A DNA stretch of 64,000 nucleotides from Ardenticatenaceae bacterium (GTDB lineage: Bacteria; Chloroflexota; Anaerolineae; Promineifilales; Promineifilaceae): contig JACKBS010000004.1 of NCBI GenBank assembly GCA_020634435.1, positions 744,001 to 808,000 of the forward strand, written 5' to 3'. This document shows positions 43,415 through 52,185 of the stretch, one piece after another; the stretch's first letter is position 1; each line of letters begins with the position of its first letter. A model generated the notes under the pieces. That model saw only the letters and a program-made list of their open reading frames with translations. It was not told the DNA's origin and did no database searches. A program made the position numbers and the translations under genes.

Positions 43415-43876
43415 ATGAATTTTGAAACGATTTTTTCTTTGAGCAGCTTGCTGGTGATGCCGTTTTGGCTGCTGCTGATTTTCTTGCCGCGCTGGCGGGT
43501 GACGGAGCGCTTGATGGCCGGGCCTTGGGTAGCGGTTCCGGCCGCGCTTTTGTATGCCGTGCTGGTGCTGCCCCGTTTTGGTGAGGTGTTTACGGCCGTT
43601 TCCAACCCCACACTCGCTGGCATCACCGCTTTACTTGGTAGTCCCGCCGTCGCGACAATTGCTTGGGCCCACTTTCTGGCCTTTGATCTGTTTGTGGCTC
43701 GTTGGGTGTATTTGGACGGCCGTTCCCGCAACATTTCGTCCTGGTTTGTCTCACCCATCCTGTTTTTTGTGCTGATGCTGGGGCCGGTTGGCTTTTTGCT
43801 CTATTTGGGGGTGCGAACGGCCGTTGCTCGCCAATCACAACCTACGGTTTCCGTAGATGCGCTTTCTGGCCTATAA
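43415..43876 (+). CDS. ABA4-like membrane protein
   Basis: 153 aa with four hydrophobic segments. The pattern LLVMPFWLLLIFLPRWRVTERLM, TIAWAHFLAFDLFVARWVYLDGRSRNIS and SPILFFVLMLGPVGFLLYLGVR matches the ABA4-like (DUF4281) family. The plant member acts in neoxanthin synthesis. Bacterial members are uncharacterised. The conserved AHFLAFDLFVARW block carries His and Asp in the membrane. Confidence 0.86.
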   Translation: MNFETIFSLSSLLVMPFWLLLIFLPRWRVTERLMAGPWVAVPAALLYAVLVLPRFGEVFTAVSNPTLAGITALLGSPAVATIAWAHFLAFDLFVARWVYLDGRSRNISSWFVSPILFFVLMLGPVGFLLYLGVRTAVARQSQPTVSVDALSGL

Positions 43877-43883
43877 TCATCCC

Positions 43884-45095
43884 ATGTCCATTTCCACCCG
43901 ACAGCGCTCCAACTACAGCTTTTGGCTCCTAAATGCGGCCGCTTACCTGACCTGGCTGGGCATACTGGTGGCCACGCTGCCTGAGGTTGAAGGCGCTCCT
44001 AACCGAACCCTGGTTTTAATGTTGTTTGGCCTCTTTTTTGTGGGGCTGAGCGTGTATGCTTTTTTGGAGGAACGGCCGTATCTGGTGCATCTTTATTTGC
44101 TGTTCCAGACGGCTGTGGCGCTGGCCATCTCCTTGCAGGTTCCCGTGCGGGCGGCGGCCGGCATTTCCACCTTTCTTTTTGTGCTTAGTGCCCAGGCCAT
44201 GCTCTTTTTGCCGCTTTTGCCAGGGCTGGCCTGGATTTTTGTCTTCATTGTGGCTACCTGGCTGGCCGGATTTTTAGCCGTGGATGTGATGCACGCCAAC
44301 GATATCGTAGCAATTTTGGGTGGTTATCTTTTTTTTGGCACGTTTGGTGCCGGACTGCGCCAGGCCAACGAGGCGCGGCTGCACAGCCAGCAGCTGCTCA
44401 CCGAGCTGCAAGAGACACACGAAAAGCTCAAAGCGTACACGTCGCAGGCGCAGCAGCTGGCCGTGGCCGAAGAGCGCAACCGGCTGGCCCGCGAAATGCA
44501 CGACTCGTTGGGCCATCGCCTGACGGTGGCCGTGGTGCAGATGGAGGGGGCGCAGCGGCTCATCCCCACCAACCCGGAACGGTCGGCGAACATGATTGGG
44601 ACCATGCGCACCCAGCTAAAACAAGCGCTGGCTGAGCTGCGCCAGACGGTGTCGGCGCTGCGTTCGCCGGAAAGTTCGGCGGAATTGAATGGGTCGTTGG
44701 CAACGGCCGTTACCCATCTGGCGCAAACGTTTCAGGAGGCGACAGGCTTGCCAGTGCACCTAGCGTTACCTGATGATGTGCCTCTGTTGCCAGAAGCGCA
44801 TCGGCTGGCCCTGTACCGCGCGGCGCAAGAATCGCTGACCAACGTGCAGCGGCACGCTAATGCCCGGCAGGCGTGGCTTGATCTGGCGGCGAATGATGAA
44901 GCGGTAACGCTCACCGTGGCGGACGATGGACAGGGATTTAGCAAAGAGGTGGCCGACGGCAGTTTTGGCCTGATTGGTTTGCGCGAGCGGGCCGAGCAGC
45001 TGGGGGGCGTGGTTACGCTGGGCGCGGCCGAGCAAGGCGGGGCCAAACTTAGTGTGCAGCTGCCCATTCCCTACGTGGAGGCGGCTGATGCCTGA
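43884..45095 (+). CDS. NarL-type sensor histidine kinase
   Basis: 403 aa from the ATG at 43884. An earlier in-frame ATG at 43857 lies inside the previous gene. Six membrane helices in the first 150 residues, no clear extracellular domain. The DHp of HisKA_3 type is EERNRLAREMHDSLGHRLTVAVVQMEGAQ with phosphoacceptor H206. The HATPase_c G-boxes are VADDGQGFSKEVADGSFGLIGLRERAEQLGG. It is a LiaS/DesK-like membrane sensor. It overlaps its response-regulator gene by 8 nt. Confidence 0.92.
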   Translation: MSISTRQRSNYSFWLLNAAAYLTWLGILVATLPEVEGAPNRTLVLMLFGLFFVGLSVYAFLEERPYLVHLYLLFQTAVALAISLQVPVRAAAGISTFLFVLSAQAMLFLPLLPGLAWIFVFIVATWLAGFLAVDVMHANDIVAILGGYLFFGTFGAGLRQANEARLHSQQLLTELQETHEKLKAYTSQAQQLAVAEERNRLAREMHDSLGHRLTVAVVQMEGAQRLIPTNPERSANMIGTMRTQLKQALAELRQTVSALRSPESSAELNGSLATAVTHLAQTFQEATGLPVHLALPDDVPLLPEAHRLALYRAAQESLTNVQRHANARQAWLDLAANDEAVTLTVADDGQGFSKEVADGSFGLIGLRERAEQLGGVVTLGAAEQGGAKLSVQLPIPYVEAADA

Positions 45096-45744
45096 ATCCA
45101 TTCGCATTTTGTTGGTGGATGATCAGCGATTGATGCGCGACGGGCTGCGCACGCTGCTGGAGCTGGAGCCAGACCTGGACGTGGTTGGTGAGGTGAGCAA
45201 TGGCCAGGAGGCGGTGCAAATTTACCCCGATCTCCAGCCCAACGTGGTGCTGATGGACATTCGGATGCCGGTAATGAACGGGGTGGAGGCAACGGAGCGG
45301 CTGTGCCAGGATTGGCCCGACGCCAAAATCATTATCCTGACGACGTTTGATGATGACGCCTATGTTTTTGACGGCATTCGGGCGGGGGCCAAAGGGTATC
45401 TGCTGAAGGATGTTTCGGGGGAAGAGCTGGCAACGGCCGTACGTGCCGTGTCGAGTGGCAGTGCGCTGTTGGGCTCATCTGTGGCGCAGCGCGTGTTGGC
45501 CCAATTCGCCGGGCTGGCTGCCAGTAAATCCGCCTCTGCGCTGCCCGAACCACTTTCTGACCGTGAGCTGGAGATTTTGCAGCTCATTGCCGAAGGGTTG
45601 AGCAACCCAGAAATTGCCGCCCGGCTGTTTTTGGCCGAGGGTACGGTCAAAAATTATGTCTCCAACATTTTGCAAAAGACAGACACGCGGGACCGGACAC
45701 AGGCGGTGCTCAAAGCACAATCGCTTGGCTTGCTGCAAAAATAA
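45088..45744 (+). CDS. NarL/LuxR-type response regulator
   Basis: 218 aa from the ATG at 45088, 7 nt after GGAGG. A longer frame exists upstream but is inside the kinase gene. Receiver domain acids D11-D12, phosphoacceptor D57 (VVLMDIRMP), Thr in ILTTFDDD and Lys in GYLLKD are all present. The C-terminal LuxR helix-turn-helix is LSDRELEILQLIAEGLSNPEIAARLFLAEGTVKNYVSNIL. It is the partner of the overlapping kinase. The target genes are unknown. Confidence 0.95.
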   Translation: MPESIRILLVDDQRLMRDGLRTLLELEPDLDVVGEVSNGQEAVQIYPDLQPNVVLMDIRMPVMNGVEATERLCQDWPDAKIIILTTFDDDAYVFDGIRAGAKGYLLKDVSGEELATAVRAVSSGSALLGSSVAQRVLAQFAGLAASKSASALPEPLSDRELEILQLIAEGLSNPEIAARLFLAEGTVKNYVSNILQKTDTRDRTQAVLKAQSLGLLQK

Positions 45745-45746
45745 AA

Positions 45747-45781
45747 CGAAGCGGTCACCACAGTGGCCGCCTCGTTTTTAT
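45747..45781 (+). terminator. Intrinsic terminator of the two-component operon
   Basis: ACGA-GCGGTCAC pairs with GTGGCCGC-TCGT around CACA, followed by TTTTTA. One mismatch in the stem. Confidence 0.8.
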
Positions 45782-45785
45782 ACTT

Positions 45786-46238
45786 CTAATCCAACTCAAG
45801 CTCAATCAAAACCACATTATTCGCATAGCCAGGAAGATAAAAACTCTCGCTGGCACCGAGTTGTTCACCGTCTGGGCCATCTAGCAGCAGCCAGCGGAAT
45901 GGCCCTGTGCCAAAATCTTCTGGGGCGACCCACCAGCCCACGTAGCCATCGGTGAGCTGGCTTTGCCAACTGGTGACGTCGTGCCAGCCACCGTTGGCAT
46001 CTTGCCACTGCACCACGGTCCAGCTGTTGGCTGGGGCATGGTAAGCCTGCAAAATTAGCGTGCCGCCGACGGGGAGAGGTGACGGAACGGCCGTTGGGGG
46101 TGGTGTGCCCAGCGGGGTAGCCGTCGGCAGGGGATTGCCCTGGGCTTGAATGGGCGCGGGCTGGTCAAAGAACAGTCCCAGGCAGAGCAACATCAGCCCG
46201 GCGAACAGAACAAGCAAGGTTGTTTTTGGCTTAATCAT
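45786..46238 (-). CDS. Secreted hypothetical protein with PT-rich linker
   Basis: 150 aa. A signal peptide (KTTLLVLFAGLMLLCLGLFF, cleavage near IQAQG) is followed by a Pro/Thr-rich linker (PLPTATPLGTPPPTAVPSPLP). A small beta-type domain rich in tryptophan closes it (WTVVQWQDANGGWHDVTSWQ, GYVGWWVAPEDFG, FRWLLLDGP). It could be a carbohydrate- or surface-binding module. It overlaps the preceding gene by 8 nt and is the third gene of a secreted-protein operon. Confidence 0.72.
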   Translation of the reverse strand: MIKPKTTLLVLFAGLMLLCLGLFFDQPAPIQAQGNPLPTATPLGTPPPTAVPSPLPVGGTLILQAYHAPANSWTVVQWQDANGGWHDVTSWQSQLTDGYVGWWVAPEDFGTGPFRWLLLDGPDGEQLGASESFYLPGYANNVVLIELELD

Positions 46239-48048
46239 GCGTCACCTCAAGATCACGTGTGTTGTTATTTTCATACTCTTCTGTCACCGTGTTGTAGGGA
46301 TCTGCCCAGGCGCGGATGGTGTGGGTGCCTGCGGCCAGGGTGATTTGCCCGGAGCAGGTACGGCTTTGCCCCGCGCCAAACCATCCGCTCTGCATACTGC
46401 ACACCAAAACCGGGCTGTTCAGGTTGCTGGTGAGGTAAGCATTGACAAAAAAGTTGTTGCCGCTGGCCACTGCCTCAGTTGAAAGGTTCTCTACGACGAT
46501 GTTCACATTGTAAATGTCATTGCTCACCTGGCTGACGTTGAGTGAGGTAATGTACAGGTCTGGGTAGCTGTAGGGCGGATGATAATCGTTCATTGCCACG
46601 GGCAGGTAGGTGTAGGCCAACCCTGCATAGGCATTGGCTTGGGCAGTGTGCAGGTTGCCTTCATCAATGGCCGGTGTGTAGCCAGTTAGGATGAAGCTGC
46701 GGAGTGGTTGGCCGGGAACGGCCGTACTTTGACAGGTATAACTCTCTGATCCACCAGGCGGAATATCGGCCAATGACCGGGCACAATCATCCGTAATGCT
46801 GGATGGGGTGCCGCTAACGGCTGACGCAGTTGTGCTTACCGTCACGGTTGCCAATGTATCCGAGATCAGGTTGTTGGTGGCGGTGATGGTGAAACTAACC
46901 GGCGCGTTTTCCGCCGCGATCACGTAGCTGGGTGAAACTTGAATGTCAATTTGCGAGTCGGCGTTGATGGTTGTCTGGTCTGTCGCGGTCACCGCCAGAC
47001 CGCTGGCTATGGCCGAGGCGGTCATTGTGTAGGTGTCGTTTGTCGTTAGCGGTGTCGTTTGGCATTCAAATTGATAGCTTCCCCCGCCCATTAGGTCTGG
47101 CAAGCTGCCCAAGCTGCGGCTACATGCTGGAAAATCGGCTGAGGTCAGGGTGAGATTTGTTAGCGGTAAAGCGTCATCCAGATTTTGCAAGGTGATGCTG
47201 AGATTGGCCGCTGTGTTGGTCGCTATGGTTTGTGCATCTGGCGTGATCTCAAGGCTCAACCCCTTCACGCTGTCGATGACGATGTAGGCTGCTTCGGAAA
47301 CGGCCGAATTGCCATTGAGCGTTGCGGAAAGGTCAAAAACTGCTTCTACGTCGTCAAAAATATTTTCTGAGACACAGTTAACGGTTGTAGTTTCCCCGCC
47401 AGCTAAATCTAGCACCTGTCCGGCGGTCCGGGCGCAGTCAGCAAAAGCGGCCGTGCGGGGCGTCACTGAAATGTTTGTTAAATTATATAGGCCCGTATTG
47501 GCAATCGTGAGCGTGAGAGAAGCTGGCTTCCCGTCAATAACCGGCTGGTATTCGGTACCGAATGTTGCCAACAAATGCTCAACATGAACGATCACCTCTG
47601 CCGCATCGGAAAAAGTGCTGTTGTCGTCAATGGCTGCTGCGGAGAAGAGAAGATTTTGCTGCACATCGAGGTAGAGGCCCGATTCACCACAAGTGAAACT
47701 AGACGATTCGCCAATGTCTAAAATGAGCGGCTCAAATTCATTGGTTAAGGGATTGGTTGTTCCTAAAGTTTGATAACAGGACTTCAGAAAATATGCCTCA
47801 GCGGGTCGAATAGCTTCTGGCTGTACAGTGATATTTGTTAAGGAGATGGCACCTGTATTGGTGATCGTAATGTTCAATATTGCCGCGGTTCCTGGCAGAA
47901 CGGATTGCTCCAGTGGGGAGACGATAAACTCAAAAGACGTTTGTGCTTTTGTCAGTTGCGGCAGCAACAGAAAAAAGTAAGCCAGCACCGCCAAACTCGT
48001 CAGCGCTGGTAAAGTCCAGGCGAGCCGTTTTAACTTTTGGATAATCAT
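46231..48048 (-). CDS. Secreted multi-domain protein with Ig-like/CARDB repeats
   Basis: 605 aa from the ATG at 48048, with GGAG 9 nt upstream. A signal peptide (LAWTLPALTSLAVLAYFFLLLPQLTKA) is followed by four Ig-like repeats of about 110 residues. Each has the DUF11-like pattern, for example VLPGTAAILNITITNTGAISLTNITV, ASLTLTIANTGLYNLTNISV and TNTAANLSITLQNL. A C-terminal CARDB-like domain follows (DLYITSLNVSQVSNDIYNVNIVVENLSTEAV, AGTHTIRAWADPYNTVTEEYENNN). Regular C-x-R-S/T-L/AxxI cysteines suggest one disulfide per repeat. Surface-structure or adhesion role is inferred. Confidence 0.82.
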   Translation of the reverse strand: MIIQKLKRLAWTLPALTSLAVLAYFFLLLPQLTKAQTSFEFIVSPLEQSVLPGTAAILNITITNTGAISLTNITVQPEAIRPAEAYFLKSCYQTLGTTNPLTNEFEPLILDIGESSSFTCGESGLYLDVQQNLLFSAAAIDDNSTFSDAAEVIVHVEHLLATFGTEYQPVIDGKPASLTLTIANTGLYNLTNISVTPRTAAFADCARTAGQVLDLAGGETTTVNCVSENIFDDVEAVFDLSATLNGNSAVSEAAYIVIDSVKGLSLEITPDAQTIATNTAANLSITLQNLDDALPLTNLTLTSADFPACSRSLGSLPDLMGGGSYQFECQTTPLTTNDTYTMTASAIASGLAVTATDQTTINADSQIDIQVSPSYVIAAENAPVSFTITATNNLISDTLATVTVSTTASAVSGTPSSITDDCARSLADIPPGGSESYTCQSTAVPGQPLRSFILTGYTPAIDEGNLHTAQANAYAGLAYTYLPVAMNDYHPPYSYPDLYITSLNVSQVSNDIYNVNIVVENLSTEAVASGNNFFVNAYLTSNLNSPVLVCSMQSGWFGAGQSRTCSGQITLAAGTHTIRAWADPYNTVTEEYENNNTRDLEVTHD

Positions 48049-48065
48049 GTGAAATATCTCCAAAA

Positions 48066-48905
48066 CTATTGGTCCTGGTTTTGGCTGTTCATCATCTGCT
48101 CAAGCGCTTCCAATCGAGCCAGAATGTCTGCATTTTGCTGTTGGAGCTGCTCGTTTTGTTTGGTTAGCTGCTCAATGAGGGCGTCTTGATCCGCAAGCTG
48201 CTGGCTTAGCGCCTGGATGGCCACCAGAGCAACACCACCCGTGTCGATGGAGGAGATGTGCTGGTTGTCGATGCCCACGCCAAACGCGGCATAAAAATCC
48301 TGAGCGGTGGGGCCAATGTGTAGGCTGCCGGGATCGGAGATGTAGTTCCAACTGGTGATGTCTAGTTCATTCAGGCGAGCGAGGATTTCTTTGGGAGAAA
48401 CGGCCGTAAAATTCTCTTTCACATTCACGTCCGATACCTGGTTTACTACGCCTTCTACCACAACGTTGCCATTCACATGCAACCGCTCGGTTGGGGCTGT
48501 GGTGCCAATGCCCACATTCCCGCCAGCCATGATGCGTAAGGAACTTATTCCGGCGGTCACGTCATCAATGCTGAAATAGCTTTGTCCCCCACTTGCCGAA
48601 TCATTAATGGCGATGCGCCAATCATTAGACGGAAATCCAGATGAAGTTGAGGTATCGTCAAAGTGGATGCGAAGATTGTTTTCTTTCAGACGGAATGTGT
48701 CGAAACCGAAATTCTCATTACTGACACAATCTATGCCGACACACTGGCTGCCTTGGACTATTGAATCATCCGGTGTGACCGCGCCATTGGGAGCGACGGG
48801 GGCGTCGGACTGCGGATCAGCATCCTGCCCTAAGGCCGAAAAGCTGATGAGACTTGCCAGGGCAAGGGTCAGCAACGAAACAAGGAAAAAGCGTTTGGCA
48901 TTCAT
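48066..48905 (-). CDS. Secreted protein with C-terminal S74 intramolecular chaperone domain
   Basis: 279 aa. Signal peptide (FFLVSLLTLALASLISFSALG). A middle part resembles tail-fibre stems (SLRIMAGGNVGIGTTAPTERLHVNGNVVVEG). From about 155 it has the peptidase S74 domain, with the Ser-Asp-Lys pattern S158, D159, K163 in VSDVNVKENF. The typical ILARLNELDITSWNY and HIGPTAQDFYAAFGVG follow. A coiled coil ends it. In phage tail spikes this domain trimerises the fibre and cuts itself off. Here it suggests a self-assembling trimeric surface fibre. First gene of the operon. Confidence 0.85.
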   Translation of the reverse strand: MNAKRFFLVSLLTLALASLISFSALGQDADPQSDAPVAPNGAVTPDDSIVQGSQCVGIDCVSNENFGFDTFRLKENNLRIHFDDTSTSSGFPSNDWRIAINDSASGGQSYFSIDDVTAGISSLRIMAGGNVGIGTTAPTERLHVNGNVVVEGVVNQVSDVNVKENFTAVSPKEILARLNELDITSWNYISDPGSLHIGPTAQDFYAAFGVGIDNQHISSIDTGGVALVAIQALSQQLADQDALIEQLTKQNEQLQQQNADILARLEALEQMMNSQNQDQ

Positions 48906-49219
48906 GTGGATATTCTCCTAAAGCGAATTGAATTGGTGACTCTGTTTGGTTCCCCAGATGAAGAAATCGGGTATGCTGGATAATTATGCGCTTAGGTAGG
49001 GGGTTCCCTAATAGCGTCTTTGTCATAGGAAAACAGGACTGTCGGGGCAAATTTGCGCGGTGTGTCTTTTAAGCGTTTGCTGGCGCAAAATAGGGGTCTT
49101 TTTAGCGAAATAGTAGGGAATACCCGCATTCCGCAAGATGGGAAGCTGTGTCATTGTATAGCTAAACCAAACAATGCATCTGTAAACAAGCAGGCTGCAT
49201 TCAAGTGGAGGTATGCATT
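48906..49219. other. Divergent spacer between secreted-protein operon and YggT gene
   Basis: 314 bp. No ORF of merit and no confident promoter. Only short features are seen: GGGTTCCC (about 49009) and TAGGGAATACCC (about 49111), plus A/T-rich stretches either side. Confidence 0.3.
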
Positions 49220-49630
49220 ATGACAGAAAAAGTAATCAGACGAGAAGAAAAAGTCTATACCAACGGTAACGAAGTACCTCGTAGTCAAGAAACAGTTGTG
49301 CGGGAAACGGTTGCCACACATTCTGATCGGCGAGCTAATCGACGTGCCATATTAAAAGTTGACCAGACACTATGGCTGTTTTTGAGCATGCTGGAAGTTT
49401 TGCTGGGTATGCGCGTCTTCCTTAAATTGATTGCCGCTAATCCGGCCAGTGGTTTTGCCAAATTTATTTATGGCGTGTCGGATGTGTTCTTGCTGCCTTT
49501 TTATGGCCTGACACAGACACCTTCTGCTAATGGGTCTACGCTAGAAATTTTCGCGATTATTGCCATGATTGTATATGCCATCCTATTCTGGTTTGCCGTC
49601 TACATCGTGCATCTTTTGGGCGAACGGTAA
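49220..49630 (+). CDS. YggT-family membrane protein
   Basis: 136 aa from the ATG at 49220, 8 nt after GGAGG. A polar, charged N-terminal tail of about 50 residues (TEKVIRREEKVYTNGNEVPRSQETVV) precedes two membrane helices: LWLFLSMLEVLLGMRVFLKLI and LEIFAIIAMIVYAILFWFAVYIVHLL. FAKFIYGVSDVFLLPFYGL lies between them, the YggT signature. YggT proteins are linked with osmotic stress and cell-division loci but are poorly defined. It ends with a paired-palindrome terminator. Confidence 0.82.
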   Translation: MTEKVIRREEKVYTNGNEVPRSQETVVRETVATHSDRRANRRAILKVDQTLWLFLSMLEVLLGMRVFLKLIAANPASGFAKFIYGVSDVFLLPFYGLTQTPSANGSTLEIFAIIAMIVYAILFWFAVYIVHLLGER

Positions 49631-49666
49631 TTTGGCATTCGACAGCAAAAATGAATATAGATTCGT

Positions 49667-49701
49667 AACGGCCGTTTCCCACCGGAAACGGCCGTTTTTT
49701 T
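49667..49701 (+). terminator. Terminator built from two ACGGCCGT palindromes (a)
   Basis: AACGGCCGTTTCC (49667-49679) pairs with GGAAACGGCCGTT (49684-49696), with a run of T to 49701. Each arm is itself palindromic, so the element can also fold as two small hairpins. Confidence 0.85.
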
Positions 49702-49761
49702 GCTTTGCACAAGAAAAATGAGGATTGCCTAATATTTGTCGAGATAATTGTTTGCAAAATA

Positions 49762-49791
49762 TTGACAAATAGATCTGTTTTCCTTTATAGT
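49762..49791 (+). promoter_or_regulatory. Promoter of the DUF2383-like stress protein gene
   Basis: TTGACA (49762-49767), an 18-bp spacer and TATAGT (49786-49791). The leader to 49981 is about 185 nt with no recognised motif. Together with the terminator this accounts for the gene-free stretch 49631-49981. Confidence 0.65.
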
Positions 49792-49981
49792 GATTAGCAA
49801 CACTCTGTAACTCGCACTCACAACGTATCAATTCCATTTAGTCCATAACGGCGATTGCCATAATTGCCTTCATAACCAGCAGACATTGGCTTGCCTGTCT
49901 GCCCCTTATGGATAGCGCTTTCTGCGCCGCCGTTTGTTTGATTGTGATAATCAGCATCAGTTTTAGGATAAGGAGACTGGA

Positions 49982-50956
49982 ATGAACAATCAGGAGACGA
50001 TCAAAACGTTGCAGCAGCTGCACAAGTTGTGCAAGGCCGGTGAGCGAGGCTTTAACATCATCGCCAAAGCGGTGAACAATCGCGGCCTCAAAGTGATGTT
50101 AAAAACCTATGCCCAGCAGCGCCGTCAAATGGCCGATGATCTGCGGGAACTCATTGAAACAATGGGGGGCACGGTCTCATCGCGGCACAGCCTTCGCGGC
50201 ATGATTCATCGGGGGCGCATTGCCATCATGACCACACTGGCGATTGGACCGATGGAAACCGAGAACGTGGCCTTAAAAGAGGCGGTATTGGGCGAGAAAA
50301 CGGCCGTTGCAACCTACCAAAACGCCCTCAAGCAAAATCTTGCTCCTGAAGTGAAAGCGCTGGTTGAGCAGCAGTATGCCCAGATTCAGGCGGTGAGCCA
50401 GAAGGTACAAGAGCTGCGCGGCGTTTCCAGTGATCGGCTTGTGGTCCGTTTGTTCAATTCCGAGCGAGATGCGGAAACGGCCGTTGCCACTCTGGCCAAT
50501 AAAAATTTTCCTCAAGACGCCATCGAAACCATCAACTTGAGCCAAACCAACGAATTTATTCGCCGTTACAATGGCGAGAAAGCCGTGACCAAAGAAACCA
50601 CCATTTCTGGCGGCTTGGGCGGGGCTATTTGGGGCAGCATCTTGGGTGCGGCAGCGGGTGTTGGCCTGCTGCAATTTACGGGCATTGAGCCGTTTGGCGC
50701 AGCCACGATGGCGGGCACATGGGGCTTGATTGCGCTGAGTGGCACGTTTAGCGGGCTGCTCATTGGCGCAATTTTGGGCTTTTTCATCGGCCTCGGCGTG
50801 TCGGAGCAGGACGCGTACCTGTACGACGCCAGCATTCAGCGCGGCACGACGATGGTGCTGCTCAAAACCAATCCGCGCCGCGCCCCCGAAGCATCGCAAA
50901 TTATGCGCCAGGTTAATCTCCTGGCCACCTCAGCTGCGCCTCAATCTGGCGACTGA
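49982..50956 (+). CDS. Fusion of DUF2383/PA2169-like four-helix and DUF1269-like membrane domain
   Basis: 324 aa. The N-terminal half (KTLQQLHKLCKAGERGFNIIAKAVNN, LKEAVLGEKTAVATYQNALKQ) is a ferritin-like four-helix bundle of the PA2169/DUF2383 type. The C-terminal half starts at VVRLFNSERDAETAVATLANKNFPQDAI, an YflT/DUF1269-like motif. It includes two glycine-rich membrane segments (GGLGGAIWGSILGAAAGVGLLQF, GTFSGLLIGAILGFFIGLGV). The combination suggests a membrane-associated general-stress protein. The ATG at 49982 follows AGGAG. Confidence 0.8.
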   Translation: MNNQETIKTLQQLHKLCKAGERGFNIIAKAVNNRGLKVMLKTYAQQRRQMADDLRELIETMGGTVSSRHSLRGMIHRGRIAIMTTLAIGPMETENVALKEAVLGEKTAVATYQNALKQNLAPEVKALVEQQYAQIQAVSQKVQELRGVSSDRLVVRLFNSERDAETAVATLANKNFPQDAIETINLSQTNEFIRRYNGEKAVTKETTISGGLGGAIWGSILGAAAGVGLLQFTGIEPFGAATMAGTWGLIALSGTFSGLLIGAILGFFIGLGVSEQDAYLYDASIQRGTTMVLLKTNPRRAPEASQIMRQVNLLATSAAPQSGD

Positions 50957-51004
50957 CATCTCGTTGCTGCGGTTTCTTTCCGCGTTATAAAAATTAGAAA
51001 TGTG

Positions 51005-51039
51005 AACGGCCGTTTCCCGTCGGAAGCGGCCGTTTTTTT
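51005..51039 (+). terminator. Terminator built from paired palindromes (b)
   Basis: AACGGCCGTTTCC (51005-51017) with GGAAGCGGCCGTT (51022-51034), then TTTTT. One arm carries a G in place of A, which pairs with T. Confidence 0.85.
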
Positions 51040-51042
51040 GTC

Positions 51043-51073
51043 TTGACTCTCCCCTTAGGGCAGGTTGTATGAT
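51043..51073 (+). promoter_or_regulatory. MerR-type promoter with 19-bp spacer
   Basis: TTGACT (51043-51048), 19 bp containing the dyad CTCCCCTTAGGGCAG, then TATGAT (51068-51073). It resembles BmrR/TipA operators and drives the MerR gene itself, so autoregulation is likely. Confidence 0.82.
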
Positions 51074-51122
51074 ACGGTTAGTTCTGGCCGGAACACCGTT
51101 ATAAAACGAACAGGAGTGAATG

Positions 51123-51950
51123 ATGCTCAAGATCGGAGAGTTTGCCAACGAGGCCCAGGTCACGGTTAAAACCTTACGCCACTACGCCAAATTGGGGCTT
51201 CTGCGGCCGATTTGGATTGATCGCTTCACGGGCTACCGTTACTACTCGCGCGAGCAGCTGTCGCGGCTGGATCGCATTGTGGCGCTCAAGGACCTCGGCT
51301 TTTCGCTGGACCAGGTTGGCCAGGTTTTGCAGCAGGAGCTAACGCTGGAGGAGCTGCGCGGTATGCTGCGGCTGAAACATGCTGAACTGGCGCAACACAT
51401 CCGCGAAGAGCAGGATCGGCTCACCCGGATTGAAGATCGGTTGCGCCGCATTGAGCAGGCCGATGATGCCCTCTTGAGTCTTGTCACTCTACTTAAGGAG
51501 CAATTAGAAATGGAACCTGAAATTGTAAGCAAACCCGCATTTATGGCCGTTGGCCTCAAGTATTTTGGCAAGAATGAAAATAAGGAGATTCCGCACCTGT
51601 GGGGCGAACTGAACCCACGGGCGGGCGAGATTAAACACAAGACCGGTATTGCCTACGGCGTGTGTGGCGAGATGAAAGAAGACGGCCGTTTCCACTACCT
51701 GGCTGGCTATGGCGTAACGGACACAACCAACCTGCCTTCCGGCATGGAGACGTGGGAAGTGCCCGCCCAAAAGTACGCCGTCTTCCCCTGCAACATGGAT
51801 GCTATCCACCAGACATACCAGTACATCTTCGACATCTGGTTCCCGCAATCCGGCTACCAAAAGGCCGAAGGGCCAGATTTTGAGTGGTACGGTGAAAACT
51901 TTGACGTGGAAACTGGGGAAGGGATGGCGATTTACATGCCGGTGAAGTAG
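51123..51950 (+). CDS. MerR-family regulator with GyrI-like effector domain
   Basis: 275 aa from the second ATG (51123), 6 nt after AGGAG. The ATG at 51120 is too close to the site. The N-terminal winged helix is LKIGEFANEAQVTVKTLRHYAKLGLLRPIWIDRFTGYRYY. A long dimer helix with arginine/glutamate heptads follows. From about 135 a GyrI/BmrR-type drug-binding domain contains IAYGVCGEM, WEVPAQKYAVFPC and FDIWFPQSGYQKAEGPDFEWYGENFD. It is a BmrR-like multidrug sensor. No efflux pump is adjacent. The next gene encodes a 12-TM protein. Confidence 0.93.
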   Translation: MLKIGEFANEAQVTVKTLRHYAKLGLLRPIWIDRFTGYRYYSREQLSRLDRIVALKDLGFSLDQVGQVLQQELTLEELRGMLRLKHAELAQHIREEQDRLTRIEDRLRRIEQADDALLSLVTLLKEQLEMEPEIVSKPAFMAVGLKYFGKNENKEIPHLWGELNPRAGEIKHKTGIAYGVCGEMKEDGRFHYLAGYGVTDTTNLPSGMETWEVPAQKYAVFPCNMDAIHQTYQYIFDIWFPQSGYQKAEGPDFEWYGENFDVETGEGMAIYMPVK

Positions 51951-51976
51951 TAAGGTAGTAGCAGTGAGTTGAATGG

Positions 51977-52011
51977 AAAACGGCCGTTTCTGGTGAGGAA
52001 ACGGCCGTTTT
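51977..52011 (+). terminator. Paired-palindrome hairpin (c)
   Basis: AAAACGGCCGTTTC (51977-51990) and GAAACGGCCGTTTT (51998-52011) pair perfectly over 14 bp. Only four T follow. Confidence 0.7.
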
Positions 52012-52185
52012 GATCCAATCCCCCTCTCAATTTGCGCAATTCCCCCAAAAGCCGACAAAAGTCGTGGCAGCGATGGAACAGGACCGCTATGCTGGCCTCA
52101 TTGATAATTTAGCTTCATCCATCCTGTGCTTGATGGGGTTGTGAAGCTGAAGGTATCGTCAAAAAAACAGCGACGGAGTAAAAAA

